The notes beneath the pieces were generated by a model. It had not been told where the DNA came from. It saw nothing but the letters and a program-made list of their open reading frames with translations, and ran no database searches. Shown here in pieces: positions 62,785 through 64,000 of a DNA stretch of 64,000 nucleotides (its first letter is position 1; each line of letters opens with the position of its first letter). The stretch covers positions 62,001 through 126,000 of the forward strand of contig JAPDQK010000003.1 of assembly GCA_034505955.1 (NCBI GenBank), read 5' to 3'. The DNA comes from Zhuqueibacter pondensis (GTDB taxonomy: Bacteria > Zhuqueibacterota > Zhuqueibacteria > Zhuqueibacterales > Zhuqueibacteraceae). Made by a program: the position numbers and the translations under genes.

Positions 62785-64000
62785 TTAAAATCCAACTGAC
62801 AGGCCCAAAACCATCTGTCTTGGCTCCGCATACCAATCCGGCCGGCGGAGAAATTCTTCCAAAGTATTGACGCCACGCACGTCGCCGGCATATCGCGAAA
62901 CCAGCGTGTAACCAGCACGTCCGGTGTCGAGATAAACAAAATTCTCATTGCGGCGATCCAGCAGATTGAATACACGCAGAAAAGCCGAATACTCCAATCC
63001 GGCAATCCTGAAGGTTCGGTACGCCCGCAGATTGAAATTATATTGCGGCGGTTTGCGCGCGCTGTTTTCAATGTCAATGCGAATATTCTGCTCTTCCGGC
63101 GTGTATGGCAAACCACTGCCGAGCTGCCCGATCAAACTGATGCCCCACGTTTTCGCGTCGCCAACCGTCACGTCAAAATTCAGCGTGTGGGTTTGATCCC
63201 AATCCAACGGCACCACTTGAATCTCGCTGGCGCGCGGCGGATTGCTTTGCTGGTTGTAAAATACCGAGCGCGGATCGCTGGCGTTGCCCTCGGCCACTTG
63301 ATAGGTGTAATTGACATTGACACTGAACGCATGGGAATGCCGCTTCGAAAAAGCCAGCGTCACGCCGCGCACGTTGCCATAATCGCGATTCACATAGCGC
63401 GCGTAACGGTCGCCCAAAATATACAGCTCGTGAATTTCCGTGCCCAGCAAATCGCGAATGTCTTTGTAGAAGCCGGTGACATCCATGCCAATCGACTCGC
63501 CGAATTGCTGCTGCAAACCGACTTCATAGGTGACGGTTTTTTGCGGCTCGAGATCGGCGTTGCCCACCAAAGTGGAAAGTCCGCCGGGAATGATTTCGAA
63601 TTCGGGATTATCATATAAAAATTGATAGGCGGGAATTTGAAAGAAGTGGCCATAAGAAAAATGCAGCACGCCGCGATCGGTGATCGGATAGGCGACGCCG
63701 AGACGCGGACTGATTTGCTGTTTCGCCGAGGCGTTCACATAGGCCTGATTTTCCGGACGAGGATAATAGGTGTTGCTGGGGTCGCGCAAATCGGTGGGCA
63801 CTTTGCCATGCGAATTGAAGTAATCGTAACGCACGCCAAGATTGATGATCGCGTTTTTGAATTCCATCTTGTCCTGCCAATAAGCAGAAAATTCCTCGGG
63901 CGTGCGCACGTAGCGGTTGTGGTTGTAAGCGTCGATCTTTTGGATGACCGGCAGAGAAGAAATTTCGGGGAAAAATTGTAATTCGAATTGATGCAGCCAC
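62785..64000 (-). CDS. TonB-dependent receptor, C-terminal part (runs off window)
   Basis: About 404 residues seen; the frame is open through base 64000, so the N-terminal domains lie outside. It is barrel sequence: LGVAYPITDRGVLHFSYGHF, ADLEPQKTVTYEVGLQQQFG, GFYKDIRDLLGTEI, DWDQTHTLNFDVTV, GSGLPYTPEE, FLRVFNLLDRRNENFVYLDT, ending LGLSVGF with terminal Phe. Closest in the window to the triad-2 receptor, e.g. the FYKDIRDLLG segment. The downstream gene (59429-62641) and PorV complete triad 3. Confidence 0.9.
   Translation of the reverse strand, partial: WLHQFELQFFPEISSLPVIQKIDAYNHNRYVRTPEEFSAYWQDKMEFKNAIINLGVRYDYFNSHGKVPTDLRDPSNTYYPRPENQAYVNASAKQQISPRLGVAYPITDRGVLHFSYGHFFQIPAYQFLYDNPEFEIIPGGLSTLVGNADLEPQKTVTYEVGLQQQFGESIGMDVTGFYKDIRDLLGTEIHELYILGDRYARYVNRDYGNVRGVTLAFSKRHSHAFSVNVNYTYQVAEGNASDPRSVFYNQQSNPPRASEIQVVPLDWDQTHTLNFDVTVGDAKTWGISLIGQLGSGLPYTPEEQNIRIDIENSARKPPQYNFNLRAYRTFRIAGLEYSAFLRVFNLLDRRNENFVYLDTGRAGYTLVSRYAGDVRGVNTLEEFLRRPDWYAEPRQMVLGLSVGF

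Overview
The window reads as a chromosomal segment of an uncultured, didermic, polysaccharide-degrading bacterium of the FCB supergroup. The genes resemble those of KSB1/Calditrichaeota/Ignavibacteria-like lineages, but this placement is inference from gene content. It carries many TonB-dependent receptors (TBDRs) with carboxypeptidase-regulatory-like N-terminal domains, five proteins ending in type IX secretion (T9SS) sorting domains, and four PorV/PorQ-family outer-membrane proteins. The promoters I can recognise are of the E. coli sigma-70 type (TTGACA-like, 17 nt, TATAAT-like), not the TAnnTTTG type of Bacteroidota. No tRNA, rRNA, CRISPR array, IS transposase or prophage is visible.

Region by region: (1) 1-11.5 kb, minus strand: a TBDR, a T9SS-sorted protein and a PorV-like protein form a triad behind a sigma-70 promoter at 11465-11493. 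A TIG/beta-propeller lipoprotein, a second PorV-like protein and a second, truncated TBDR follow. (2) 12-23.5 kb, mostly housekeeping and envelope genes: a NamZ-like muramidase, tandem-GNAT protein, ClpS, bifunctional nuclease, lipase, RsmE, two Omp85-type barrels and a HerA/DUF853-like ATPase. (3) 23.5-42 kb, a carbohydrate block: an ABC sugar importer lacking its ATPase, an SGNH-GH3 fusion, a large six-hairpin glycosidase, two PF10091/GH144-like enzymes and a GH94 phosphorylase-like enzyme. A TumE-type toxin-antitoxin (TA) pair interrupts this block. (4) 42-52 kb: a THEP1-like NTPase with a membrane partner, then triad 2 (TBDR, T9SS protein, PorV) with a stand-alone ribosomal protein bL18 gene inserted before porV. 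(5) 52-64 kb: a second TumE-type pair, a twin-CBM9 T9SS protein, a GH144-like T9SS protein, and triad 3 (PorV, T9SS protein, TBDR running off the window).

Working model (inference): each triad links a dedicated PorV-like shuttle and a T9SS-exported surface protein to a TBDR, a Sus-like arrangement built on T9SS instead of SusD. Together with GH144-like, GH94 and GH3 enzymes and an ABC importer, the window suggests capture and breakdown of a beta-glucan, possibly beta-1,2-glucan.

The intergenic regions are unusually rich in small palindromic repeats. At least five families recur within the window with terminal inverted repeats, some nested in one another. One family keeps its arms but varies its central hairpin, and in one copy its terminal repeat supplies the stop codon of the adjacent gene.
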